From CAYNRA01 sp046293395 (GTDB lineage: Bacteria > Bacteroidota > Bacteroidia > Cytophagales > Spirosomataceae), in NCBI GenBank assembly GCA_046293395.1, contig JBKBOU010000001.1, positions 868,001 through 932,000 on the forward strand: DNA of 64,000 nucleotides, given 5' to 3'. Below, piece after piece: positions 18,744-27,835 of the stretch. Below the pieces are notes generated by a model. The model was given only the letters and a program-made list of their open reading frames with translations, made no database searches and had not been told where the DNA came from. The position numbers and the translations under genes were made by a program. Numbering within the stretch: the stretch's first letter is position 1; each line of letters starts with the position of its first letter.

Positions 18744-19463
18744 TTATTTTTGTATCGTTGATTTGTACTTATATCCGTAAAGACGTGTAATTTTCTTGCG
18801 TTTCATTTTTTCTACAGAAACCTTCATTTTAATATCGTTTACAGGTCTATCCGCTTTGTCTTTCGTTTGCTTTGCGATTAAATCTACAACCGGCAGATTA
18901 TCAATCACTTGACCAAAAACAGTGTAGTTATTATCCAAATGGGGTGTACCACCCAAAATCATGTAATCTCTCCGCTGTGCCGTCGTGTATTCCATTTTAT
19001 TTTTAGCAGCCAACGCAGTAAGCTCCTCGTCCGTAAATGTTTTGCCTTGGACAATATAAAATTGGCAAGCACTTGATTTTTTCTCCGCATTATTGTCTCG
19101 GGCAGCAGCAAGAGCCCCTTTTCTATGAATATGATTGGACGTAAATTCAAATGGAATTCGTTCCAAATTATCTCCACCACTACCTAATTTTTGCCCCGGT
19201 TTAGCATCTCTCGAATTTGGGTCTCCCCCTTGAATCATGAAGCGTTCAATAATACGGTGAAACAAAAGTCCATCATAAAATTTATCTTGTGCTAATTTGA
19301 TAAAATTGGCTTTGTGGAGCGGTGTATCGTCAAATAAAATGAGTTTCATTGTGCCGAAATCTGTTTGAAGCGTGACCAAATAGTCTTTTTTTGGCATCTT
19401 TTGAGCAAAAGAAAGAGAGGGGAAGAAAAAGACTGCAAACAAGAAAATAGTCCACTTTTTCAT
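18744..19463 (-). CDS. Exported cyclophilin-type peptidyl-prolyl cis-trans isomerase
   Basis: A 239-residue protein with a signal peptide ending at SFAQ (about residue 21). The cyclophilin domain has FHRIIERFMIQGGDP with the catalytic Arg, the RDAKPGQK loop, and a C-terminal NYTVFGQVIDNL segment. It catalyses proline isomerisation during protein folding, here in the periplasm. An insertion of about 40 residues (EKKSSACQF to AQRRDY) in the middle is also seen in other Bacteroidota members. It sits in a minus-strand run with hemC and the SDR gene. Confidence 0.93.
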   Translation of the reverse strand: MKKWTIFLFAVFFFPSLSFAQKMPKKDYLVTLQTDFGTMKLILFDDTPLHKANFIKLAQDKFYDGLLFHRIIERFMIQGGDPNSRDAKPGQKLGSGGDNLERIPFEFTSNHIHRKGALAAARDNNAEKKSSACQFYIVQGKTFTDEELTALAAKNKMEYTTAQRRDYMILGGTPHLDNNYTVFGQVIDNLPVVDLIAKQTKDKADRPVNDIKMKVSVEKMKRKKITRLYGYKYKSTIQK

Positions 19464-19486
19464 GAGAAATACTGTATTTATTAGAT

Positions 19487-20413
19487 TTACAATTGGTTTT
19501 TAATCGACGTCAGAATGGCTTGTCCGCCTGCTTGAAGTACTTCTTCCGCAAGTTGCTTACCAAGCATTTCTGGAGAGAGTTCGTTGGTCAAAATTCCTTG
19601 TTTTTGTATCCATTCATTGCCATCTAAACTGACAATTCCAGCGTTAAAATGCACTTGACCGTCCACCCATTGTGCATGACCAAAAACCGGAATCGAACAA
19701 CCACCTTGCAATTCTTTTAAATAGGCACGTTCAGCACGCAAGCAAATTTCCGTTGATTCTTCATTGCAAGTGGCACGAATAAATGCTTTTTTGGTTTGTT
19801 CTAATGATGTAGCACATTCAACAGCCACCGTTCCTTGTCCGACAGGAGGAATAAACGTCTGGTTATCAAAGCGATGGATAATCATTTTTTCATAACCCAT
19901 TCTATGCACACCCGCATACGCTAGAAGTAATGCATCACAAACGCCCGATTCCATTTTTGCAATACGGGTTTGTAAGTTTCCGCGCATATCAACTATCTGA
20001 AAATGAGGAAAGTAGCGTTTCAACATAGCAATTCTGCGCGTAGAAGACGTTCCAATAACAAGGGGTTCATGTAGCCGATTTGCCAACTCAGGTTGATTGC
20101 TTATCAAAACATCCGCTGTGTTCTCTCGTTCTGTAAACGCGATAATTTCAAACGTATCTGCCAAAGTAGATTGTAAATCTTTGGCACTATGTACGGCAAT
20201 ATCAATGCCGCCAGAAAGAAGTTGTTCTTCCAATTCTTCCGTAAAAACTCCTTTAGAACCAATTTTGGAGAGTGCCCGGTCTAAAATTTTATCTCCTTTC
20301 GTTTCAATGAGGCAAATTTCTGTGGTAGCTCCTGCTTTTTCTAATTTATCTTGAATGTAATACGCTTGCCATAAGGCCAATTTACTGCCCCGTGTACCGA
20401 TTTTTATGTGCAT
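19487..20413 (-). CDS. hemC: Hydroxymethylbilane synthase (porphobilinogen deaminase)
   Basis: A 308-residue enzyme when started at the ATG at 20413 (MHIKIGTRGSKLALWQ, the canonical N-terminus); the frame is open upstream for 20 more codons. It joins four porphobilinogens into hydroxymethylbilane in haem synthesis. The dipyrromethane cofactor Cys is in LQGGCSIPV (C239), the catalytic Asp in HSAKDL (D79), and substrate-binding Arg residues are in GTSSTRR and DMRGNLQTR. No other haem genes are adjacent. Confidence 0.96.
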   Translation of the reverse strand: MHIKIGTRGSKLALWQAYYIQDKLEKAGATTEICLIETKGDKILDRALSKIGSKGVFTEELEEQLLSGGIDIAVHSAKDLQSTLADTFEIIAFTERENTADVLISNQPELANRLHEPLVIGTSSTRRIAMLKRYFPHFQIVDMRGNLQTRIAKMESGVCDALLLAYAGVHRMGYEKMIIHRFDNQTFIPPVGQGTVAVECATSLEQTKKAFIRATCNEESTEICLRAERAYLKELQGGCSIPVFGHAQWVDGQVHFNAGIVSLDGNEWIQKQGILTNELSPEMLGKQLAEEVLQAGGQAILTSIKNQL

Positions 20414-20674
20414 AATGAATAGTCGATAAGTCAGTTGGGAACGGACTTTGTAAAAAAGTAAATGCTTCAACAAGCAAATTATTCAAGATTTCCCAAATAG
20501 CCATACTTTTTCTAAAAAACACGTAGCTGAATTGACCTTTTGCATGTTTTCAGACAAAAATTCTTTAAACATAAATCTACCAATTACTTATTTTCAAATG
20601 CCATTTGTATCCATTCGTACAAAAAACTACATTTACAGGTAAGAAAAGATGAACGATTACCACCTCCCTTTCAA

Positions 20675-21172
20675 ATGAACATTGAACTAGAAACAAAACG
20701 ACTTTTCATCCGTCCGATTCATCCAAAAGATGCATCTTTCTTGTTTGAATTAATGCATACGGAGGGCTGGTTGAAAAATATTGGAGACAGAAACCTCCAC
20801 ACGATGCATGAAACGGAGAGATACATTCAACAAATCAACGAAAAAACATTTTTCAATTATTATGTAGTGCTAAGTAAGGAAAGTCAGAAATCAATCGGAA
20901 TTCTCTCGTTTATTCATCGCCCAAGCTTAGAACTTCCCGATTTGGGATTTGCACTTTTACCTGAATATCACAAACAAGGACTAGCTTACGAAGCTAGTAG
21001 TCAATTTCTTACAAAAATAAAAGAACAAAAAAACACAGAATCAATTTGCGCAATTACTTTAGAAACCAATGTAGATTCTATTTCGCTTTTGAAAAAATTG
21101 GGTTTCAAGTGGACGTCCGAAATGTTAGATGATGATAAAAAGTTACACTATTTTATATTCAATTTTAAATGA
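20675..21172 (+). CDS. GNAT family N-acetyltransferase
   Basis: A 165-residue protein from the ATG at 20675 (MNIELETKRLFIRPI, the normal beginning of RimJ/RimL-type acetyltransferases); the frame extends 45 codons upstream without resemblance to the family. The acetyl-CoA binding region is LLPEYHKQGLAYEA, and LETNVDSISLLKKLGFK is the C-terminal motif. The acceptor is unknown. Its stop codon overlaps the start of the OsmC gene by 4 bp (ATGA), which indicates translational coupling. Confidence 0.9.
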   Translation: MNIELETKRLFIRPIHPKDASFLFELMHTEGWLKNIGDRNLHTMHETERYIQQINEKTFFNYYVVLSKESQKSIGILSFIHRPSLELPDLGFALLPEYHKQGLAYEASSQFLTKIKEQKNTESICAITLETNVDSISLLKKLGFKWTSEMLDDDKKLHYFIFNFK

Positions 21173-21642
21173 AATCAGGAAAAATACACACCTATAAAAC
21201 AAACATCAAATGGGAAGGGAATTTAGGCAATGGGACAACAAATTACCAATCGTATAGCAGAGATTATGTAGTTCAGATTGAGCATAAATCTCCGCTGTTC
21301 GGTTCATCGGATGCAGCATTTCGAGGGGATTATACAAAATACAACCCAGAAGACATGTTCCTTTCGTCTGTTTCGGCTTGTCACATGCTTTGGTATCTTC
21401 ATCTTTGCGCAGAAGCGGGCGTAGTTGTTACAGATTACCAAGATAATGCGATTGGAAAAATGGAGGAAACCACTTTGGGAAGCGGAAAATTCGTTGAAAT
21501 TACCTTATTTCCACGCGTCACAGTTGCGGATAATTCCATGATGGAAAAGGCGAAACAGCTTCATCAACAAGCGAATGCCTTTTGCTTTATTGCCAATTCA
21601 CTTGGGTTTCCTGTTCATCACGAGGCAACTATTTTGGTTTAA
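21169..21642 (+). CDS. OsmC family peroxiredoxin-like protein
   Basis: A 157-residue protein with the two redox Cys of the OsmC/Ohr fold: one in SVSACHMLWYLHL (about residue 76) and one in NAFCFIANS. NPEDMFLSSVSACHM is the family signature. Such proteins reduce organic hydroperoxides. It is translated with the upstream GNAT gene. Confidence 0.92.
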   Translation: MKSGKIHTYKTNIKWEGNLGNGTTNYQSYSRDYVVQIEHKSPLFGSSDAAFRGDYTKYNPEDMFLSSVSACHMLWYLHLCAEAGVVVTDYQDNAIGKMEETTLGSGKFVEITLFPRVTVADNSMMEKAKQLHQQANAFCFIANSLGFPVHHEATILV

Positions 21643-21682
21643 TGTCACCTACTAGCCATACAATTGACTGGAAATCAATGCA

Positions 21683-22603
21683 CTATTTATTTTTTAACAA
21701 AAAACGCATAGGAATAGATAACCGAGATTGCCAAGCTGTTTCAAGATGTCCTTGACCTGGAAAATAATGCGTTTGACTTTGATTTTTCGTAAATCCTTTC
21801 TTTTGCATCAATGCATCCACTTGGCGTTGAATGGGTGGATAAAGCGCATCTAAGTCTTGGTCTCCGGTATCAAAATAAATACGTGTTCGGGCGGGTGAAG
21901 GTAGTTTTTCTTGTAGATAAGCCAAAAAAGAAGCTGGAACTGGGTTATTTTCAGCCGTGAAAGTGCCAATCCAATGCGTAGAAAGGCAAGCAGCTCCGCC
22001 AAAAACCGTAGGATATTCACAAACACCGTATAACGAAATGAGCCCACCCATGCTACTTCCAGCCAAAAAAGTATGCTCAGGGTCAGTTAAAACAGAAAAA
22101 TTTGCATCAATATAGGGTTTTAATTCATTGACCAGGAAAGTCAGATAGGCATCCGAAGTAGGTTTAAAAATGGCATCCGTACGACCAGCGTCTTGTAATT
22201 GCCTGACAACTAAGTTTTTATTTTCCTTTGATAAAGACTCAAAAGGTTTTTGGGGGAAATAGTCAGCATGTCGTCCTGCACCGCTATTCCAAACACCAAC
22301 AACGATACAAGGTTGAATTTCACCGGATTGCATGAGTGGCGTCAGTGTTTCATCTACTTCCCAGGCTTGTTTATTCCAAGTGGTGGTGGCATCAAACAAC
22401 ATTTGTCCGTCATGCATGTACAAAACAGCGTATTTTTTTGTACTATCGTAGCCTTCGGGAAGCCAAATATCAATAGGGCGTTGTTCAACGAATTGCGAAG
22501 CAAAAGACGGAATGTGAATTATTTTTCCAAAAGTAGGTTTTTGTTGGGTATAACTTGAAAGAGAAGTCATAAATAGAAAAATAAAAAGTGACGTTTTGTA
22601 CAT
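21683..22603 (-). CDS. Secreted esterase, enterochelin esterase-like alpha/beta hydrolase
   Basis: A 306-residue protein with a signal peptide (MYKTSLFIFLFMTSLSSYTQ). The alpha/beta-hydrolase core of the putative esterase D/Fes type has YAVLYMHDGQMLFD (oxyanion and core strand), GSSMGGLISLYG (nucleophile Ser) and a C-terminal His in FPGQGHLETAW. It probably acts on esters in the periplasm; whether the substrate is a siderophore is not shown, as no siderophore genes are adjacent. It starts 4 bp after the NUDIX gene stop and is probably co-transcribed with it. Confidence 0.9.
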   Translation of the reverse strand: MYKTSLFIFLFMTSLSSYTQQKPTFGKIIHIPSFASQFVEQRPIDIWLPEGYDSTKKYAVLYMHDGQMLFDATTTWNKQAWEVDETLTPLMQSGEIQPCIVVGVWNSGAGRHADYFPQKPFESLSKENKNLVVRQLQDAGRTDAIFKPTSDAYLTFLVNELKPYIDANFSVLTDPEHTFLAGSSMGGLISLYGVCEYPTVFGGAACLSTHWIGTFTAENNPVPASFLAYLQEKLPSPARTRIYFDTGDQDLDALYPPIQRQVDALMQKKGFTKNQSQTHYFPGQGHLETAWQSRLSIPMRFLLKNK

Positions 22604-22607
22604 AGGA

Positions 22608-23096
22608 TTAGATAAGTTGTTTACCAGAGATTTCCTCTACGAGCGCGGTGAGTTCGAGATTTTCATTGTATATTCCACTTAAAGCAAAAGGAGTACCTTT
22701 TGCAATGTAGTCATAAAGAAAGAAATCCGTTGGTGGTGTAGGAATAGACGTTAAATTGGGGAAAGATATCCATTCCAAAAAACCTTCAGGACAGGAAGGT
22801 GGGGTTTGGTAAGGAATATCAGCTACATATACGTAACTTATCCAATTGTATTTTGTTGGGGAAGTTTCTGTTAAAATCCCAGCAAAATAAACGTCAGAAA
22901 CAGCGATGCCTGTCTCCTCCCAAGTTTCTCGAATGACACCTTGGCGTGGCGACTCAAAAGGTTCAATTTTTCCACCAACGGGTGTAAATTGGTCTTTGTT
23001 TGGTTCTTTAAATCGTTTTAGGAGTAAAAATTGATTTTCACATCTTAAAACGCAAAGCGTAGCTACTTTTTTCAAACCATCCATTCTGTTATTCAT
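22608..23096 (-). CDS. NUDIX hydrolase
   Basis: A 162-residue protein with a complete NUDIX box, GGKIEPFESPRQG followed by VIRETWEETGI (GX5EX7REUXEEXGU), at about residues 41-64. The family cleaves nucleoside diphosphates linked to another group; substrates such as oxidised nucleotides are common. A Met at residue 5 is an alternative start. A candidate -7 box (TATTTTTG on the minus strand at 23113-23120) lies just upstream. Confidence 0.92.
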   Translation of the reverse strand: MNNRMDGLKKVATLCVLRCENQFLLLKRFKEPNKDQFTPVGGKIEPFESPRQGVIRETWEETGIAVSDVYFAGILTETSPTKYNWISYVYVADIPYQTPPSCPEGFLEWISFPNLTSIPTPPTDFFLYDYIAKGTPFALSGIYNENLELTALVEEISGKQLI

Positions 23097-23504
23097 TTTA
23101 CTTTTGGTTCGTCAAAAATAACCATGAAGTGAGTAAATATATGGATATGAAGTTAATTTTCTTTCTTTTGCATAGATAAACAGTGGAAGCACAAATTCAA
23201 AATAACCGTATAAAACAGCAGGTACAATCACACGATGCTTTTATAGAATGAAACATGTACATTTACTAGATTAACAAACAAAACCGAAATGCGCGTCTAT
23301 TTATGTTGGATACATTTTTTACTGTCATACAGAATATATTTATTGAATTTTTCCAAGTTTTTTTAACACTAAAAAAGCTATAAAACCATCCATAAAACCG
23401 AATTGAATAGAACTGATTTTTTTTACTTACATTTGAGCCCAAATTTTTCAAGAACAGACCCAGTTCACAAGACTTTTACAATTATTTGACCGTTTGATTA
23501 CAAA
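23097..23504. other. Intergenic region between divergent NUDIX and glycosyltransferase genes
   Basis: About 400 bp, AT-rich, between divergent genes. A candidate plus-strand promoter is present: TTG at 23403-23405, 22 nt, then TACATTTG at 23428-23435. A 61-codon minus-strand ORF at 23266-23451 has no recognisable features and is not called. Nothing else was seen. Confidence 0.5.
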
Positions 23505-24548
23505 ATGAAATCAAGAAAAACAGATATGAAAATCCACCTCGTGTCATCCACTGACTTTGTTGCGAAAGGGACAGGTGTTCATAGTGCTTTTATTGGGATG
23601 ATTGACTTGTTGAAAGAAAAAAATGATATTGTCGTACTCAAAAACCAAGAAGGTTTTGGAGATATATTCCATTCACATTCCTACGGACTTTATTATTTTT
23701 TAAAGTCCAGAAAATACAAAGGCAGACGGGTACACACTGTTCATACGACTCCCGCGACTATCAAAGGTTCTGTGGTTTTTCCACGCTTAATTCTCCCTTT
23801 TGCCAAATTGTACTTTAAGAAGGTTTTCAATCATGCCGATGTTTGCATTGCTATTTCACCGATGGTAGAAAAAAACCTGCGTGAGATGGGTGTAAAATCG
23901 AAAATTATTCAAATCGGGAATCCGATTGATTTAGAAAAATGGAAATTTACGGAAGATAAAAGGAAACAAGGTCGTTCACTCATTCGGATACCTGAAGGCC
24001 AGAAGGTTGTGTTGGGCGTAGGGCAATTACAAAAAAGAAAAGGGGTTGAGGATTTCATCGAAATAGCCAAAAATCACCCTGATTTACAATTTGTTTGGGT
24101 GGGTAGCCGCCCTTTCGGACTCATCACAGAGGGCGTTCGGCGTATCAATCACAAAATTGAGACAGCACCTACAAACGTCCACTTTGTCGGTCAATTTGAG
24201 TACGAACAAATGCCTGCGATTTATGCAGCTGCAGATATTTTTGTATTTCCGTCATATCAAGAAAATAGTCCGCTAGCACCCATTGAAGCGGCTGCAACTG
24301 GACTACCGGTTATTTACCGTGACTTAAAAGAGTACGAACTTCTGTATCAATCCACCTATCTGAAGGCGAAGACAAACGAAGATTTTTCTCGACTCATTCA
24401 AGAGATGACCTCGAATCCAGCTTTTTTGGAGGAAGCAAAACAAATTTCAGCTCTATTGACTCAACAATTTGATAAAGAAATAATACGAGAAAAGCTCATT
24501 TCTTTGTACGAATCCCTTTATTTGAAAGGAGGAAAATCACGAAAATGA
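23505..24548 (+). CDS. Glycosyltransferase family 4
   Basis: A 347-residue GT-B fold enzyme. The N-terminal domain has HSHSYGLYYFL, VHTVHTTPATI and the linker ADVCIAISPMVEKNL. The donor-binding C-terminal domain begins with VVLGVGQLQKRKGVEDFI and has the E(x7)E-type motif FPSYQENSPLAPIEAAATGLPV. It transfers a sugar from a nucleotide sugar to a glycolipid or other acceptor in the cytoplasm. It is followed 7 bp later by a YbhN-type membrane protein, which suggests a two-gene unit for lipid or glycan modification. A Met at residue 8 is an alternative start. Confidence 0.9.
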   Translation: MKSRKTDMKIHLVSSTDFVAKGTGVHSAFIGMIDLLKEKNDIVVLKNQEGFGDIFHSHSYGLYYFLKSRKYKGRRVHTVHTTPATIKGSVVFPRLILPFAKLYFKKVFNHADVCIAISPMVEKNLREMGVKSKIIQIGNPIDLEKWKFTEDKRKQGRSLIRIPEGQKVVLGVGQLQKRKGVEDFIEIAKNHPDLQFVWVGSRPFGLITEGVRRINHKIETAPTNVHFVGQFEYEQMPAIYAAADIFVFPSYQENSPLAPIEAAATGLPVIYRDLKEYELLYQSTYLKAKTNEDFSRLIQEMTSNPAFLEEAKQISALLTQQFDKEIIREKLISLYESLYLKGGKSRK

Positions 24549-24555
24549 GATAATC

Positions 24556-25524
24556 ATGCGTAAAAATATAAGTTCAATCGTTTTTCTTGGCATTTCTATT
24601 TTATTGGTTTATTATGTTTTTAAGGACATTCCATACAAACAATTTGTAGAACAAATAAAGGAAATCGATTGGAGAATGGTTGGACTTGCTACGCTCTGTT
24701 TGCTTTCCTCTGCTTGGTTCAGGAACTTGCGCTGGCTGATGTTGTTTTCTCCGTTGGGTTACTCAATTTCTCAAAAACAAGGGTTTGCGGCTTTACTTTT
24801 GAGTTATCCAGCAAATCTGCTTGTTCCACAGTCTAGCTTTTTTGTTCGTGCGAGCTATATAAAAAAAGTAAGCCAGGCATCCTTTACCGCCAGTTTTGGG
24901 ACTATTTTAGCCGAAAAAGCAATGGATGGACTCGTTGTATTTGGTTTATTTTTTATTTTTCTGTTCTCCTCTTTTACCTCCACGATTTCCATTCCGTCTA
25001 TATCCCGTGCATCCATCTTTCTTCTTGTATTAATTGGCGGTGCTTTCCTCTTCTTTGCAACCTATTTATACAAAAAAAGCAAAGGAAAATGGAAGCAAAA
25101 AATCAGCGAGCAGCTTGGTCAATTAAAAACAGGATTACTGTCCATTTTACACGTTCATAACCTTCCGTTATTCCTTTTGCATACCCTTCTAATTTGGCTT
25201 ACGTATTTTGGAATTTACTTTTTTTTACTTCGGGCGACGGTTTCTCCTCCGTTTTTTGGACTTCAACTTCCCGTAGATATCAGTGTGATGGCGAATGTGG
25301 GATGGATTTTCCCGACGCAGGGCGGCGTAGGTTCCTATCACTTTTTTGTTTCCAAAGTCATGGAAATGCAATCATTTACACTTGTACAATCCGCTTTTTT
25401 TGCGTTTTTTACCCATTTATTTATCATTGGGAACGATGTCGTCTGGGGTGTTTTGGTATTCTTGTTCAACCGAGACAACGTAGTTTCACGCAACGAACTC
25501 AACACCAAAACTCCCACGGGATGA
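24556..25524 (+). CDS. YbhN/UPF0104 family (lysylphosphatidylglycerol synthase TM-like) membrane protein
   Basis: A 322-residue integral membrane protein with about eight helices. Family signatures are the RNLRWLMLFSPLGYSIS region with a following SYPANLLVPQ, the FGTILAEKAMDGLV helix, and the late PTQGGVGSYHFF motif. These proteins resemble the flippase part of MprF and are thought to move lipids or glycolipids across the inner membrane. The pairing with a GT4 enzyme supports a glycolipid role, by inference. Confidence 0.87.
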   Translation: MRKNISSIVFLGISILLVYYVFKDIPYKQFVEQIKEIDWRMVGLATLCLLSSAWFRNLRWLMLFSPLGYSISQKQGFAALLLSYPANLLVPQSSFFVRASYIKKVSQASFTASFGTILAEKAMDGLVVFGLFFIFLFSSFTSTISIPSISRASIFLLVLIGGAFLFFATYLYKKSKGKWKQKISEQLGQLKTGLLSILHVHNLPLFLLHTLLIWLTYFGIYFFLLRATVSPPFFGLQLPVDISVMANVGWIFPTQGGVGSYHFFVSKVMEMQSFTLVQSAFFAFFTHLFIIGNDVVWGVLVFLFNRDNVVSRNELNTKTPTG

Positions 25525-25534
25525 GCATCTTCAT

Positions 25535-26050
25535 CTATCTTCTTTCGAACCAGGACTCTTCAGCAAAGCGGGTAACTTCCTTTACAAAAACTTCGAATGG
25601 TGTGCGATGACCATGTGGATAAAGCGTTTGGTCAAAGTTTGGATAGGTATATTCTTCTAGAAACTGACGAGTGTTTTGAGGTAAAATCAAGTCATCTTGT
25701 TCACCATAAACACAACGAATGAACGGTCTTGCAGATGGATTTTCCTCTTTTCCTGTCATATCAGGCTCCATACTTCGGTAAGTCAAAGCAGGATTAAACA
25801 ATAATGCAGGAATGTTTAGCTCTTGGGCAAGGTAAAACGAGAAATATCCACCCATGGAAGACCCCACGAGAAAGTCAGGGGTGAAATCCCGGACAGCCGC
25901 ACGAATATTCGCGTAAATAGCTTCTTTTTTATAATCTATAACAGGGTCATAGGCGTGATAATACGCGTGCAACCATTCATTTTTAAGTCCCTTACCACTC
26001 GACTCGAGCCCGTGTAGATAGGCGATTTTAAAGGGCATTTTTATACTCAT
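25535..26050 (-). CDS. YqiA/YcfP-type alpha/beta hydrolase
   Basis: A 171-residue small esterase-like protein. It starts with KIAYLHGLESSGKG, has the nucleophile motif VGSSMGGYFSFYLA, Asp in GEQDDLILP and His in YPHGHRTPFE. These features fit the UPF0227/YqiA esterase family. The substrate is unknown. The stop codon is 10 bp from that of the convergent YbhN gene. A Met at residue 5 is an alternative start. Confidence 0.87.
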   Translation of the reverse strand: MSIKMPFKIAYLHGLESSGKGLKNEWLHAYYHAYDPVIDYKKEAIYANIRAAVRDFTPDFLVGSSMGGYFSFYLAQELNIPALLFNPALTYRSMEPDMTGKEENPSARPFIRCVYGEQDDLILPQNTRQFLEEYTYPNFDQTLYPHGHRTPFEVFVKEVTRFAEESWFERR

Positions 26051-26180
26051 TAGTACATAAATAAAATGTTTAAAATCTCATGTATAGTATCCAACTCAAC
26101 TTTTACCATTTTCCAAAAAGTATTGTATTCAAAGTAACAGAAGTGTGTGAATAAGTTTCTTACTCAAATTCCACTCCCAC

Positions 26181-27509
26181 TTACTTCCCGATACAAAACT
26201 TACTGAAGATATTCGCCAGCAAATCGTCGGTGGTAATTGTTCCCGTAATTTCTCCCAAATGGTGTAACGCCATTCGTATATCTTGCGCCAAAAAATCGCC
26301 TGTTACTTGCATAGAAAGTCCTTCTAAAACGTCTTCTAAGGCAAGGTATGTTTTTGTTAATTGCTCAAAATGGCGTACGTTCGTCAAGGTACTATCTGCC
26401 TGCGATACCACACGTGCCAAGTCAATTAATTGTGCTTTTAATTCGTCCAATCCTTCACCTGTTTTGGCGGAAATCCCCCAACTATCTGTTAATCGGGACG
26501 TTCCCTCCAAATCTATTTTTGTTTGTACCCACACCTTCTTTTTATCTTCTGGTAACTCGTTCACTAAAGTCTCCATCACTTTTCTATCTTGCTCATTATC
26601 AAATAATAAAAGAAGAATATCGGCTTTTTCCATGGCTTTCAGAGAACGCTCTATACCCATGGATTCTACGACGTCTTCTGTCTCCCGAATCCCTGCTGTA
26701 TCAATAATTCGGAACTTCACTCCACCCAAAAACAGTACGTCTTCAATGACATCACGGGTTGTACCTGCAATGGCTGTTACGATGGCTTTTTCTTCGTTTA
26801 ACAAGGCATTGAGCAACGTTGATTTTCCTGCATTCGGTGGACCAATAATGGCAACGGGTATGCCTTCTTTGATGGCATTTCCGTTCTCAAAAGAATCAAT
26901 CAACGGTTTGATTTGCGCTTCTAACTTCAGTATTAACTGACGTAAATCTTCTCTGTCTGCAAATTCGACGTCTTCTTCACCGAAATCTAATTCTAATTCT
27001 ACTAGACTTGCAAAATGAATTAATTTCTCCCTTAGTTCGGCTAATTTCTTGGAAAAACCACCTCTCAATTGATTCATCGCGAGCTTATGCGCAGCTTCTG
27101 AATCCGCGGCAATCAAATCTGCGACTGCCTCCGCTTGGACTAAATCAAACTGACCATTTAAAAACGCACGTTGCGTAAACTCACCAGGCATCGCCATTCT
27201 ACATCCCTGCTTGACCAATAATTTCAATACATACCGGATAATATAATCGCTGCCATGCGTAGAAATCTCAACTGTATCTTCTTTCGTGAATGACTTGGGT
27301 CCTTTGAAAACACTGATTAGGACTTCATCCACTACTTTTTCTCCGTCCCGAATCGTACCGAAAACAACCGTATTTCCAGGTACATTTCTCAAGTTTTTCC
27401 CTTTAAAGATGGCAGAAACCTTCTCAAACGTATCTGGTCCAGATACGCGAATCACCGCGATAGCACCTACTCCTGGCGCCGTCGCCAAAGCACAAATTGT
27501 TTCGTTCAT
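26181..27509 (-). CDS. mnmE: tRNA uridine-5-carboxymethylaminomethyl modification GTPase
   Basis: With MnmG it modifies the wobble uridine of several tRNAs. I chose the ATG at 27509 (MNETICALATAPGVGAIAVIR, the canonical N-terminus); a GTG 21 bp upstream is in frame. The 442-residue protein has the folate-binding N-terminal domain, a helical domain, and an inserted G domain with G1 GPPNAGKST, the TTRD switch, G3 DTAGIRET and QTKIDL in the G4 place. It ends in CIGK, the essential C-terminal CxGK motif. Length is normal. Confidence 0.97.
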   Translation of the reverse strand: MNETICALATAPGVGAIAVIRVSGPDTFEKVSAIFKGKNLRNVPGNTVVFGTIRDGEKVVDEVLISVFKGPKSFTKEDTVEISTHGSDYIIRYVLKLLVKQGCRMAMPGEFTQRAFLNGQFDLVQAEAVADLIAADSEAAHKLAMNQLRGGFSKKLAELREKLIHFASLVELELDFGEEDVEFADREDLRQLILKLEAQIKPLIDSFENGNAIKEGIPVAIIGPPNAGKSTLLNALLNEEKAIVTAIAGTTRDVIEDVLFLGGVKFRIIDTAGIRETEDVVESMGIERSLKAMEKADILLLLFDNEQDRKVMETLVNELPEDKKKVWVQTKIDLEGTSRLTDSWGISAKTGEGLDELKAQLIDLARVVSQADSTLTNVRHFEQLTKTYLALEDVLEGLSMQVTGDFLAQDIRMALHHLGEITGTITTDDLLANIFSKFCIGK

Positions 27510-27548
27510 ACCATTTTTTTTATCCTTCACTTATTCCTATAATTGGTG

Positions 27549-27580
27549 CAAAGGTACGACCTTTTGGAGAGTTCGTACAA
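27549..27580 (-). promoter_or_regulatory. Promoter of mnmE
   Basis: On the minus strand TTG (27580-27578), a 21-nt spacer and TACCTTTG (27556-27549) match the Bacteroidota consensus. The expected start is near 27542, about 33 nt before the chosen ATG, which supports the ATG over the upstream GTG. Confidence 0.6.
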
Positions 27581-27835
27581 ACGTTACTCTTCCCTAGTTT
27601 TCCAAAAGTAACGAGTAAATTGAGCAACTATGCCCATCCAAAATTCATTTTCAACGCGTTTCCACTTATATTTACAGACTAAACCACTCGGTACAGTAAC
27701 CCATTTGGCTGGTTTATTTTGTTATTCTGAGCCCAATTAATGAACTAACTTTGTCATTATCAATGAATTAGATTATTTACTTGTTCGATACACTACGCTC
27801 ATCTTTACTCATTTACCCTACGACCCCACGTCTTT
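27581..27835. other. Remainder of the mnmE/MBOAT divergent intergenic region
   Basis: The gap between mnmE and the MBOAT gene is about 326 bp. Besides the mnmE promoter it holds TAACTTTG at 27746-27753, a -7-like box without a clear -33 partner that may serve the MBOAT gene, and a weak 7-bp inverted repeat (27680-27686 with 27710-27716). No gene was seen. Confidence 0.4.

Noticed and set aside
23266..23451. A 61-codon minus-strand ORF in the NUDIX/glycosyltransferase gap
   Set aside because: It has a biased composition (Phe, Lys, Asn), no motif and no sensible start context. It is explained by AT-rich intergenic DNA.
27680..27716. Weak hairpin followed by T in the mnmE/MBOAT gap
   Set aside because: The arms are 7 bp with a 23-nt loop and both flanking genes run away from it, so a terminator is not expected. 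It is probably chance.
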